Source: an uncultured Erysipelotrichaceae bacterium (GTDB lineage: Bacteria > Bacillota_I > Bacilli_A > Erysipelotrichales > Erysipelotrichaceae). From it: a stretch of 55,602 nucleotides of DNA. Shown one piece after another: positions 43,753-51,929 of this stretch. Every line of letters starts with the position of its first letter. The stretch's first letter is position 1. The notes under the pieces are model-generated. The model saw only the letters and a list, made by a program, of their open reading frames with translations. It was not told where the DNA came from and made no database searches. A program made the position numbers and the translations under genes. Location of the stretch: contig CATJXY010000015.1 of NCBI GenBank assembly GCA_949744505.1, positions 1 to 55,602 on the forward strand, written 5' to 3'.

Positions 43753-44622
43753 TTAAGCTTTATTTGTAGAACCGAATACATCCATGTAATATTCGATTTT
43801 TTCTCTATATCCCTGATGGAAATTTGTATGGAAATCCAGTCTTCCTTTCTTTGGATTTTCATTTAATTTTTCAACGGCTAATTCAGAGCCTGATTTAGCG
43901 ATATCCGTTGAAACATTAATCTTACAAATACCACGAGTACATGCTTTCGCCATATTCTCATCACCCGTACCACTTCCGCCGTGAAGAACAAGTGGAATCG
44001 GTGTGATTTCGGCAATCTTATCCAATAATTCAAAATTGATATGAGGAATGATATCCTTTGCATACGGTCCATGTGCATTTCCGATTGAAACTGCCAAGCA
44101 ATCTACTCCTGTTTTTTCAATAAAGTCGGCTACATCATTCGGATTTGTTTCTGTTGTATGAGAATACTTCCCATCAATTTTAAAGTTCGGATCCCCCATA
44201 CCAACACATCCAAGTTCAGCTTCAACACTGATACCGATTGCATGAGCAGCTTCCACTACTTGTTTGGTGATTGCCACATTTTCTTCATAAGGACGAGCAC
44301 TCGCATCAATCATAACAGAGCCAAACCCATAATGAATTCCTCGCATACATGTAGCAAAATCTTTACCATGATCAACATTTAATGCAACCGGAACAGAAGA
44401 TCTCATCGCTCTTTCTCTTGCCACTAACATCACCAGTTCCAAATCAGCATCCTCGGCCACAAAATCATATGTAATATTAAAGTTCAAAATAACAGGTGAA
44501 TTTTTATGTTCTGCCGCTTCAATGGCATGTTTGATTTCATCTGCACTTCTGATTGTCGGAGCAATCACTCCGTAATGTCCTTCTCTTGCCTTGACAAGAA
44601 TATCTTTCATGTTTACTAACAT
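43753..44622 (-). CDS. Class II ketose-bisphosphate aldolase (FbaA/GatY/KbaY family)
   Basis: 289 residues. The zinc ligands are H85 (NVDHGKDF), H184 (GNAHGPY) and H214 (LHGGSGTG); the proton-donor Asp is D84; EAELGCVG supplies the glutamate. It cleaves a phosphorylated ketose to glyceraldehyde-3-P or DHAP and a second piece. Within a PTS operon it most likely handles the phosphorylated sugar from this PTS (as GatY or KbaY do) rather than glycolysis. The start has GAGG upstream. The hydroxyacid dehydrogenase gene is 16 bp upstream. Confidence 0.92.
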   Translation of the reverse strand: MLVNMKDILVKAREGHYGVIAPTIRSADEIKHAIEAAEHKNSPVILNFNITYDFVAEDADLELVMLVARERAMRSSVPVALNVDHGKDFATCMRGIHYGFGSVMIDASARPYEENVAITKQVVEAAHAIGISVEAELGCVGMGDPNFKIDGKYSHTTETNPNDVADFIEKTGVDCLAVSIGNAHGPYAKDIIPHINFELLDKIAEITPIPLVLHGGSGTGDENMAKACTRGICKINVSTDIAKSGSELAVEKLNENPKKGRLDFHTNFHQGYREKIEYYMDVFGSTNKA

Positions 44623-44638
44623 TTTTCTTAACCTCTTT

Positions 44639-45694
44639 CTATTTATTTACTTGGAATTTTAAAGCTTCGCCTTTTAAATAACGTTCAACTTCTTCCTGCA
44701 TTGCCGCAATCGTTAATCTTGTCCAATCTCCTGCTGTTCCGGCAATATGCGGAGATAAGATTACATTATCCAATTCAAAGAATTTTGAATCTAGCGGTAA
44801 CGGTTCTTCATCATATACATCTAAGGCCGCTCCGCGAATTTGATGATTCTGTAATGCTTCAAGCATCGCTTCCTCATTAATCAGTCTTGACCTGGCTGTA
44901 TTGACTATAAATGCATCCGGTTTCATCATAGCGAATTGCTCTTTACCAATCATATCCTTTGTTTCTTCCATATAACGTGCATGCATCGTCACACAATCCG
45001 ATTCTTTTAATAACTGTTCTAAAGATACTGCCTCAACTCCCATTTTTTCCGCAGCTTCTTTATTGATGAACGGATCATATGCAAGTAATCGACAACCAAA
45101 TCCGCTTAATCTTTGTGCCACTTTTCTTCCGATAATTCCAAATCCCACAAGACCGATTGTCATGTCTTTAATAAGCTTTGGATTTTTAGGGAATGTTCTG
45201 TTAAAGTCTTTAGTAATTACCATATCTTTTTTAGTAATGCATCGATGGAATGCCAAGATAAGGGATACAGTATAGTCTGCAACCGGTTCACTTACTCTTC
45301 CCGGAGAATTACATACGATGATTCCTTTTTCTTTCGCAGCATCCATTTCAACATTCTCTGTTCCGCTTCTCATGATTCCGATCATTTTCAAACCCGGTAT
45401 TGCATCCATCATTTTTTTATTAACGGCACTGTAATGGGCAATAATAACTTCGGAGTCCTTTAAACTTTCCAAAAACTCAGGTTCATAATCAAAAACTGTC
45501 GGCCCCTCAAATTCAATACGATGATCCGGAGTCGTGTAGTTGCTTCCTTCCGGAAGAATTCGATATAACTTATCTGTTACCAATTGCACATCTGCATCCA
45601 ACTCTTTCACAAAAGAAAATTGGTCCAACACATCCTTGATCGTTGCCTCGTCACTCGCAAATCTCCCATCAGAAATTATTGTTACTTTTCTCAT
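44639..45694 (-). CDS. D-isomer-specific 2-hydroxyacid dehydrogenase
   Basis: 351 residues, first gene of the PTS operon. The NAD-binding loop is GLVGFGIIGRKVAQRL; the catalytic Arg is in NTARSRLINEEA and the catalytic His in LSPHIAGT, with substrate-binding residues in MRSGTENV and GRVSEPVADY. It reduces a 2-keto acid or oxidises a D-2-hydroxy acid using NAD. The pairing with a PTS and a class II aldolase suggests it acts on a sugar-acid intermediate. It is divergent from the PRD activator. Confidence 0.9.
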   Translation of the reverse strand: MRKVTIISDGRFASDEATIKDVLDQFSFVKELDADVQLVTDKLYRILPEGSNYTTPDHRIEFEGPTVFDYEPEFLESLKDSEVIIAHYSAVNKKMMDAIPGLKMIGIMRSGTENVEMDAAKEKGIIVCNSPGRVSEPVADYTVSLILAFHRCITKKDMVITKDFNRTFPKNPKLIKDMTIGLVGFGIIGRKVAQRLSGFGCRLLAYDPFINKEAAEKMGVEAVSLEQLLKESDCVTMHARYMEETKDMIGKEQFAMMKPDAFIVNTARSRLINEEAMLEALQNHQIRGAALDVYDEEPLPLDSKFFELDNVILSPHIAGTAGDWTRLTIAAMQEEVERYLKGEALKFQVNK

Positions 45695-45753
45695 TTCATC
45701 ATTTCTCCTTTCACAAAAATTTTTAATGAAACCCTTCTACTTCATCTGATTTA

Positions 45754-45782
45754 ATTGTACATATTTTCATTCAATTTAGGTC
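45754..45782 (-). promoter_or_regulatory. Activator-dependent promoter of the PTS operon
   Basis: Minus-strand TACAAT (45759-45754) with a poor -35 (GACCTA, 45782-45777) at 17 bp. A good -10 with a weak -35 fits activation by the divergent PRD regulator. The distance from the inverted repeat centre (45801) to the start site is about 50 bp. Confidence 0.6.
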
Positions 45783-45789
45783 ACAATGA

Positions 45790-45812
45790 ATTGCACCAAC
45801 AAATCGTGCAAT
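45790..45812. promoter_or_regulatory. Inverted-repeat operator for the PRD activator
   Basis: ATTGCAC (45790-45796) and GTGCAAT (45806-45812) form a perfect 7-bp inverted repeat with a 9-bp centre, about 50 bp upstream of the PTS operon start and about 60 bp upstream of the regulator start codon. Position and symmetry suit an MtlR/LicR-type activator. Confidence 0.65.
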
Positions 45813-45869
45813 CTTTTATAGAATTTCCTTTTCTAAATTTGGTAAAATAATTATAAGGAGAAATGCATC

Positions 45870-47774
45870 ATGCTTATTGAAAGACAACGGACTATTATTA
45901 ACATTCTTGTAAAAAATACAGATGTTTATACAACAGCCAAATCACTCTCTGCTGAATGTAATGTAAGTTTGCGTACTATCAAATCAGATATGCAGTCAAT
46001 CAAAGCAGAGATAAGTGTAAATGGGGGTTATATTGAATCAATCAGTTCAAAAGGATTTAAGCTAGTAATAGAGGATCCAATTAAGTTTGAAACTTATATG
46101 AATGAAATTAATACAAATTCATTAACTTATTCTTACTATGCCCAATCCGAAAGAGTCTCATCCATCATGGCAAGGTTAATAAATGATAGAAAGCCACTAA
46201 ATTATGATGATTTAGCTGATGAGTTTTTTATTTCTCGTTCAACTTTATCTAATGATATAAAAATAGCTAAATCCCTCTTTTCAAAGTATGATTTAGACAT
46301 TGTTTCGTATAAGAAAAAATATTTTGTGTTAAAGGGTGATGAGAAGAATATGCGACAGTGTATCATCAAAGAAAATTTATTAATCCCTTCTACAGGGCCT
46401 AATAACACCGATGATACCTCTTTTGAAAAGAATGTTTCTACGATTAAAAATATATTACTCGAATCTTTCATCTGTCATAAGATAATCATCTCTGATTTTG
46501 TATTCCAAAATTTAGTTATTCATATCTATACTTCAATATGCCGTATGAAACAAGAGCATTACATTGATGATGATAATGTTCTTGTGGATCCTTCTTATAA
46601 ACATATTCAACTGATTGCGGATGAAATCATGCATAATATTTGCAGAGTTTACGGAGTCCAGTTCTCAAAATATGAAAGTGATTTATTAGCGATTCATATT
46701 CAAGGAAAACGAGAAGTTTATGATGATAAGTACATTTCCAAAGAAATTGATGATTTCGTTGCCAGTGCTTTAACAACAATCAAAAATTTGTATGGATTCG
46801 ATTTTTTAGATGATCTAAGTTTAAGAATGTCCCTAGCTCTTCATATTTATCCTCTGCTTTCAAGAATTCAATCAAATCTACAGATCAAAAATTCAATCAA
46901 GTATGAAATCAAACAAAGTTACATACTTCCTTTTGATATTGCTTCTTCATTTTGTTATGAATTGTCAAAAAAATATAATATTGAAATCTCCGAAGATGAA
47001 ATATCTTACATTGCTTTGCATTTTTTAAACGCAACTAATGATAAGATTTCTTCCAAGCATTTAAAAATCGCTTTATTTTCTGCTGAAAAGAAAAGTAATA
47101 CTTTTATCATTCGACAAAAGTTCAATCAGTGGTTCGGAAAAGATATTGAAGCATTTGATATCTATTTCTTAAGTCAAAGAGATGTAAACTTATGTAATTA
47201 TGATGTTATTTTTTCCACAGATAAAGCATTTTGCGAAGAGTTTAATGTTGTTTATTTAGACTTATTCTTAAATGAATCCGATTATCAAAAAGTGGAGTTT
47301 GCCATAAACGGATTCAAAGATGCAAAAGACTTTCTCAAGAAATTTAATCGGAATTTATTTTTCAATCAAGACTTTAATAGTAAAGCTGAAATCATTCAAT
47401 TCTTATGCGATAAAGCATCCGATGAATATCAAATCGATTCAACACTTTATGAATCAATTATTGAACATGAAAATATCAACACTTCTTACTTCGGTCACAA
47501 TATCGCACTCTTACATCCGAAAGAACCGATAACAGAAAAAACTTTTATCGCTACAAACATTCTGAATAAACCTATTAACTGGGATGATAACTCCGTACAA
47601 TTGGTCATGTTGGTCTCTATTGAAAAAAATAATCCGAAAGCATTAACGGTATGGTATTACCTATCTTTCTTCATCTCAAATCAAACCATTATCGATCAAA
47701 TTTTAGATGAGCCGACTTATGATAACTTTTATCAAACATTACAAGAACTATATGAGCACATTATTAAAAAGTAA
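45870..47774 (+). CDS. PRD-type transcriptional activator (MtlR/LicR architecture)
   Basis: 634 residues. Two winged-helix motifs come first (residues 8-45 with CNVSLRTIKSDM, and 109-137 with DEFFISRSTLSNDI), then PRD1 with H218 and H276, and PRD2 with H325 and H384: all four PRD histidines are kept. An EIIB-like domain (about 398-480) lacks the usual P-loop cysteine (ALFSAEKKS). The C-terminal EIIA-like domain (490-634) keeps H549 in IALLHP. Phosphorylation by HPr and by the PTS would set its activity. It is divergent from the 17-gene run and its most probable regulator. No RNA antiterminator domain, so it acts on DNA. Confidence 0.93.
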   Translation: MLIERQRTIINILVKNTDVYTTAKSLSAECNVSLRTIKSDMQSIKAEISVNGGYIESISSKGFKLVIEDPIKFETYMNEINTNSLTYSYYAQSERVSSIMARLINDRKPLNYDDLADEFFISRSTLSNDIKIAKSLFSKYDLDIVSYKKKYFVLKGDEKNMRQCIIKENLLIPSTGPNNTDDTSFEKNVSTIKNILLESFICHKIIISDFVFQNLVIHIYTSICRMKQEHYIDDDNVLVDPSYKHIQLIADEIMHNICRVYGVQFSKYESDLLAIHIQGKREVYDDKYISKEIDDFVASALTTIKNLYGFDFLDDLSLRMSLALHIYPLLSRIQSNLQIKNSIKYEIKQSYILPFDIASSFCYELSKKYNIEISEDEISYIALHFLNATNDKISSKHLKIALFSAEKKSNTFIIRQKFNQWFGKDIEAFDIYFLSQRDVNLCNYDVIFSTDKAFCEEFNVVYLDLFLNESDYQKVEFAINGFKDAKDFLKKFNRNLFFNQDFNSKAEIIQFLCDKASDEYQIDSTLYESIIEHENINTSYFGHNIALLHPKEPITEKTFIATNILNKPINWDDNSVQLVMLVSIEKNNPKALTVWYYLSFFISNQTIIDQILDEPTYDNFYQTLQELYEHIIKK

Positions 47775-47780
47775 GTGCTA

Positions 47781-47819
47781 AAAAACCATCTGTTCTCCCT
47801 CCCTCAGATGGTTTTTTTA
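47781..47819 (+). terminator. Terminator of the PRD activator gene
   Basis: ACCATCTG (47785-47792), 12-nt loop, CAGATGGT (47805-47812) followed by seven T residues. The A-run before the stem may also help the opposite strand. Confidence 0.9.
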
Positions 47820-47895
47820 TATTCAAATTCAGATAGAAACTATATTTTTTACAAATTCAAGACAAAAATATACTAATCGATTAGATATATGAATC

Positions 47896-48189
47896 CTATT
47901 TTTTTAAGCTTTCACAAGTATCAAGAACGATCTCTTTTAATGCTTCTCGATTATCTATATCCTCTACCAGGTACATTGGTTTTGCCCTATCATAAGGGAT
48001 TGATTTTTTCATATTATACTTTTCATTTGTAGGAACAATTTTCACCAGTAATCTATCATCATAAATTCCACCGAATAAGATTCCCTTATAATAAAGCAGA
48101 TATTCTCCCATCATAGCTCTACAAGTAATATCTTCCAATAAACTTAGTTGTCCTAATATAAAATCTTTATAGTCTTTTGTTGTAGCCAT
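47896..48189 (-). CDS. TfoX N-terminal-domain protein
   Basis: 97 residues from ATG 48189 (GTG at 48198 also possible; GGAGAG precedes). It is a single TfoX_N domain, recognisable by TCRAMMGEYLLYYKGILFGGIYDDRLLVK and the later PYDRAKPMYLVED. Stand-alone TfoX_N proteins are small cytoplasmic proteins of unclear function; they lack the HTH-like C-terminal half of true competence regulator TfoX. Last gene of the TetR operon, 16 bp after the radical SAM gene. Confidence 0.88.
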   Translation of the reverse strand: MATTKDYKDFILGQLSLLEDITCRAMMGEYLLYYKGILFGGIYDDRLLVKIVPTNEKYNMKKSIPYDRAKPMYLVEDIDNREALKEIVLDTCESLKK

Positions 48190-48204
48190 TCTCTCCACTC
48201 ACTT

Positions 48205-49092
48205 TCAAAATAACGATATTTGTTCATTGCTTTTTACTTCTTTTTTATAAGCTCTGATTATATCTTTCATGTTATATAATATCCCATATTTATTGCATTC
48301 ATCAACAAATATTTTATAACAATGCTTATAATTAGGCACAGCACAGTAATATTTATTTCCATAATATTTGATATATCTTTGCTTTAACCCATTAAAATTT
48401 CTATCTAACTCATCAAAATAGTAATCTCTTTGATTTTCTCTTAAAGTCACTCCCATATAAGTGTGAATAAATCTAGCACCCGCTTCACTTGCTAATTTCA
48501 CCAATTTTTTAATATCTTCCTCATTGTCAGTAATGAACGGAAGAACCGGATTCATCATAATTCCCGCAAATATCCCATGATTCCTCAATTCTCTGATTGC
48601 TTGAAATCTTCTTGAAGAAACGCATACATTCGGTTCTATTATCTTAGATAGTTCATCACTCGGGGTTGTAATTGTAAACTTAACAATAACATTATTTTTA
48701 CTATTTATTTCTTCTAGTAAGTCTAGATCCCTCAATATCAAATCACTTTTTGTATCAATCGAAACCCCAAAACCATATTTAGAGATTAGTTTGAGGGCCC
48801 CTCTTGTTTGTTCATATTTTACTTCTAACGGATTATATGTATCCGACATGGCCCCAATCCCCACAACACCTTTTATTCTTTTTTTAGACAATTCTTCACT
48901 TAAAATTTGAAGGGCGTTTTCTTTTCCTTTAACCACATCGAAATTATCTATATGGTAACAATTACTTCTGCTATCACAATAAATACATTTATGAGGACAA
49001 CCTCTATACAAATTGATATTATAATCAATGCCATACCATGTTGAACCCTCTTTTACTTTTGTAAGAATCGTTTTTGCTTTTATGAATTCCAT
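48205..49092 (-). CDS. Radical SAM protein, SPL/Rv2578c type
   Basis: 295 residues. The radical-SAM cysteine motif CPHKCIYC (CX3CX2C) is near residue 31, after GIDYNINLYRG, an opening typical of the SPL-like (spore-photolyase-related) subgroup. GAMSDTYNPLEVKYEQTRGALKLI and MMNPVLPFITDNEEDI are also typical. It would bind [4Fe-4S] and SAM in the cytoplasm. The C-terminal part has more cysteines (CAVPNYKHC, DECNKYG). Substrate unknown. Four bases from the acetyltransferase gene. Confidence 0.88.
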   Translation of the reverse strand: MEFIKAKTILTKVKEGSTWYGIDYNINLYRGCPHKCIYCDSRSNCYHIDNFDVVKGKENALQILSEELSKKRIKGVVGIGAMSDTYNPLEVKYEQTRGALKLISKYGFGVSIDTKSDLILRDLDLLEEINSKNNVIVKFTITTPSDELSKIIEPNVCVSSRRFQAIRELRNHGIFAGIMMNPVLPFITDNEEDIKKLVKLASEAGARFIHTYMGVTLRENQRDYYFDELDRNFNGLKQRYIKYYGNKYYCAVPNYKHCYKIFVDECNKYGILYNMKDIIRAYKKEVKSNEQISLF

Positions 49093-49095
49093 ATT

Positions 49096-49842
49096 TTATT
49101 CCTTTATCAATTTTTCAAATGAATTTGCATTTAATATTGTATTTGAGATAAATTCTCCCTTATAAAAATTTGCCCAATTATTAAATATACATGGAGCATT
49201 TTTCGCTTTATCTAAAGTATCTATTTTTATAAAATTAAGCTTAACATGGTTATTTTTTGCATACTCAGTTAATTCTTGTACCTCATATTCAACATACGGA
49301 CATTCCGGACTGTAATAGACTGTAAATTCATCGTTATCAATTTTCATATTTCTGGCATGATCATTGAACTTCGGAACTTCATTGTTATCAAATTGTAATA
49401 CCAATAATTCATAATCTTTAATGCTATCTACAACTTTAAAACCATAATGCTCGAAAAACTTTTTTTCTCCAATAAAAGGCTTTTTCTTTTTAGAGGTCAA
49501 AGTACATAACCCACTCATCCCTTTTTCTTTTGAATCACGGATAGCGTATTCTAAAAGCTCCTTACCGATACCTTTTCCTTTAAAACTTCCCGCAACCCAT
49601 AAACAATAAATATATTCGTAATTTTTACCGCAGATAGGAACCCATGCAGTTTCTATTGGTTCATATTCAATAAAGATTTTCCCGCGAGCATTTAATTTCC
49701 TAAAAACATGCCCATCTTTTAATTTCTCTTTTATCCATTCTTTTTTACAGTCAACTCCCTTTTGATGCTTTTTATCTCCAATTGCACAACAGATATGCTC
49801 TGATTCGATGTTTTCTAATGTCAAATTAATATATTCATTCAT
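49096..49842 (-). CDS. GNAT acetyltransferase with YoaP-like C-terminal domain
   Basis: 248 residues from ATG 49842 after AAGGAG, immediately past the tetR stop codon. N-terminal GNAT domain (about 1-155) with the acetyl-CoA loop AGSFKGKGIGKELLEYAI. The C-terminal domain (about 165-248) matches the YoaP-like type, thioredoxin-related, starting FTVYYSPECPYVEYEVQEL with one exposed cysteine. The two-domain layout resembles B. subtilis YoaP. Acceptor unknown; conditions of use may involve an electrophile or antibiotic sensed by TetR. Confidence 0.85.
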   Translation of the reverse strand: MNEYINLTLENIESEHICCAIGDKKHQKGVDCKKEWIKEKLKDGHVFRKLNARGKIFIEYEPIETAWVPICGKNYEYIYCLWVAGSFKGKGIGKELLEYAIRDSKEKGMSGLCTLTSKKKKPFIGEKKFFEHYGFKVVDSIKDYELLVLQFDNNEVPKFNDHARNMKIDNDEFTVYYSPECPYVEYEVQELTEYAKNNHVKLNFIKIDTLDKAKNAPCIFNNWANFYKGEFISNTILNANSFEKLIKE

Positions 49843-49843
49843 T

Positions 49844-50416
49844 TTATTCAACTCCTTCCAAAGCTTTGATTCCATTCATAATTATTTCTAATGACAAATC
49901 AAAACTTTCTTTAATTGATATGGGATTCCCAAAAGCATTATTATTTACAAGTAATGAAAATCCTTCTAAAAAACTCCTTAATGTTCTTATCGTATGATTT
50001 ATATTTTCTTCGCTGATATTCAAAGGTTTCATCACTTTAAATAAGAGGGTAAATAATCTTTTGGTAGTATTATTGGCTTCTTCATTGTCATATTTGTTAT
50101 ACCAAAGCATGGCTGTAAAAACACCTTTATTATTAATCGCATAATCATAAAAGGCATAGCACATACTCTTTAATGCTTCATAACCGGATATCCCAACAGC
50201 TGAGTCAATCATCTTACTTTCCACTTGATTCCATCCATAAATCATAAGTCTTTCTTTAATATTATCCAGACTGGAAATATGATTGTATAATGAGGGGGAT
50301 TTAATATTTAATTCTTCCGCAATCAATTTCAACGATAAATTTTCTAATCCCACTTTATTGGAAATATGAGCAGAAGTTTCAATAATGAGTTCATCACTAA
50401 TATTATTTTTTGGCAT
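49844..50416 (-). CDS. TetR/AcrR-family transcriptional repressor
   Basis: 190 residues. The helix-turn-helix (about 25-48) reads LSLKLIAEELNIKSPSLYNHISSLD; the ligand-binding part is of the WHG type (IRTLRSFLEGFSLL). The ATG follows TAGGAGG. It leads the operon with the acetyltransferase, radical SAM and TfoX_N genes. Its probable operator lies inside its own promoter, so it is likely self-repressed and lifted by an unknown ligand. Confidence 0.92.
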   Translation of the reverse strand: MPKNNISDELIIETSAHISNKVGLENLSLKLIAEELNIKSPSLYNHISSLDNIKERLMIYGWNQVESKMIDSAVGISGYEALKSMCYAFYDYAINNKGVFTAMLWYNKYDNEEANNTTKRLFTLLFKVMKPLNISEENINHTIRTLRSFLEGFSLLVNNNAFGNPISIKESFDLSLEIIMNGIKALEGVE

Positions 50417-50443
50417 AGCAACCTCCTAACTAATCATATTAAT

Positions 50444-50472
50444 ATAATAACTAATTAAATTAGTTATGTCAA
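50444..50472 (-). promoter_or_regulatory. Promoter and overlapping TetR operator
   Basis: Minus-strand TTGACA (50472-50467), 17-bp spacer, TATTAT (50449-50444). In the spacer is a perfect inverted repeat: ATAACTAATT (50447-50456) and AATTAGTTAT (50458-50467) about a single central base, 21 bp in all. A further ACTAAT half-like sequence lies at 50429-50434, near the ribosome site. A repressor bound here would block RNA polymerase directly. Confidence 0.82.
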
Positions 50473-50475
50473 TAT

Positions 50476-50508
50476 AAAAAAGAGATGATTTCATTTCAAA
50501 ACCATCTC
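50476..50508 (-). terminator. Terminator of murA
   Basis: Minus strand GAGATG (50508-50503), about 15-nt loop, CATCTC (50487-50482) followed by six T residues. It sits between the murA stop and the TetR promoter. Confidence 0.75.
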
Positions 50509-50514
50509 ACTAAT

Positions 50515-51780
50515 TTAATCTACATTCTCACGCCAGATAACAGCACCCAAATTTTTAAGTTTACCTACTAAATCATCATATCCGCGATCAATGTGATAGA
50601 TATCATGAATTTCGGTAATTCCCTCGGCAATTAGCCCCGCTGTAACAAGACTCGCTCCACAACGTAAGTCTGTTGCACGAACACGATCCCCATATAGCTG
50701 TGTCGGTCCGTGAATCACAGCACTGCCACTTCCAAGTTCAATATCTGCCCCCATACGTTGAAGTTCAAGACAATGTTTAAATCTTTCCGGATAAATAGTT
50801 TCTTTGATTTTACAATCACCACTTACTTGTGTTAATAAAGCTGTAATCGGAGCTTGCAAGTCTGTTGCGAATCCCGGATATGGAAGTGTCTTGATATCTG
50901 TCTCTTCCATTTTTTTCTTCATCCCACGAATCGTAATACTATCAATATCGATTGTCATATCGACTCCGATTTCTTGCAATTTTGAAATTAAACTTTCTAA
51001 ATGTTGAGGAATGATATTACTGATTTTCATCTCATTTGCTGCGGCGGCACCAATGATGATAAAAGTTCCCGCTTCAATACGATCCGGTATAATTTCATGG
51101 AAACATCCATTTAAATTTTCCACTCCATCAATTGTGATGACATTTGTACCGGCCCCACGAATCACTGCCCCCATTTTATTTAACAGTGAAGCCACATCAA
51201 TAATTTCCGGTTCTTTTGCCGCATTCTCTATAATTGTTCTTCCTTCTGCATAGACCGCAGCCATCATAATATTGATTGTCGCCCCTACAGAAGCAATATC
51301 TAAAAACACTTTATTTCCAACCAATTTATCCGCTTTGATCAGATAACAACCTTGCTGATAGTCAACCGTAGCACCTAAAGCTTCAAATCCTTTTAAGTGA
51401 AGATCAATTGGGCGAGGTCCTAAATAACAGCCTCCCGGCATTTTCATTTTAACTTCTTTATATTTTCCAAGAAGTGCACCCATAAAATAATAAGACGCTC
51501 TTAGTTTTGTAACAGCCGGATGAACCAAGGGTTCATTTGTCATATGGGTCGGATCGATAATGATATGATCTCCTGATTTGAAGACAACTTCAACTCCCAA
51601 CTCTTCTAATAAAACCGCCAACGAATCAACATCGGCAATATCAGGAATTCCGCAAATTGTTACCGGGCCATTTGCTAAAATCGCAGCTGGTATCAATGCA
51701 ACAGTTGCATTTTTAGAACCACTGATAAAAACTTCCCCGGATAGAGGATGTCCACCTTCTATTTTAATTACTTCTTCCAT
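50515..51780 (-). CDS. murA: UDP-N-acetylglucosamine 1-carboxyvinyltransferase MurA
   Basis: 421 residues. MurA joins enolpyruvate from PEP to UDP-GlcNAc, the first committed step of peptidoglycan synthesis in the cytoplasm. The active-site cysteine is C118 in [15 protein letters not shown], so it should be sensitive to fosfomycin. Other blocks are [42 protein letters not shown] and [19 protein letters not shown]. It is monocistronic, with AAGGAG upstream. Many Firmicutes have two copies; this could be either. Confidence 0.95.
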   Translation of the reverse strand: MEEVIKIEGGHPLSGEVFISGSKNATVALIPAAILANGPVTICGIPDIADVDSLAVLLEELGVEVVFKSGDHIIIDPTHMTNEPLVHPAVTKLRASYYFMGALLGKYKEVKMKMPGGCYLGPRPIDLHLKGFEALGATVDYQQGCYLIKADKLVGNKVFLDIASVGATINIMMAAVYAEGRTIIENAAKEPEIIDVASLLNKMGAVIRGAGTNVITIDGVENLNGCFHEIIPDRIEAGTFIIIGAAAANEMKISNIIPQHLESLISKLQEIGVDMTIDIDSITIRGMKKKMEETDIKTLPYPGFATDLQAPITALLTQVSGDCKIKETIYPERFKHCLELQRMGADIELGSGSAVIHGPTQLYGDRVRATDLRCGASLVTAGLIAEGITEIHDIYHIDRGYDDLVGKLKNLGAVIWRENVD

Positions 51781-51886
51781 GAGGATTCTCCTTACTATAT
51801 TACTATTTTATCAAAATTCATAAATTTTGTGAATCATTTATAATGAACTCTTCTATTATATAGTGTCCCGGTGATTGTTGCAAATG

Positions 51887-51916
51887 AAAATGAATCTCAA
51901 GAATGAGATTCATTTT
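51887..51916. terminator. Bidirectional terminator between MATE gene and murA
   Basis: AAAATGAATCTCA (51887-51899), loop AGAA, TGAGATTCATTTT (51904-51916): a 13-bp perfect stem. It lies 14 bp after the MATE stop codon. murA's upstream region starts on its far side. Confidence 0.88.
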
Positions 51917-51929
51917 AAAAGTTTTATGA

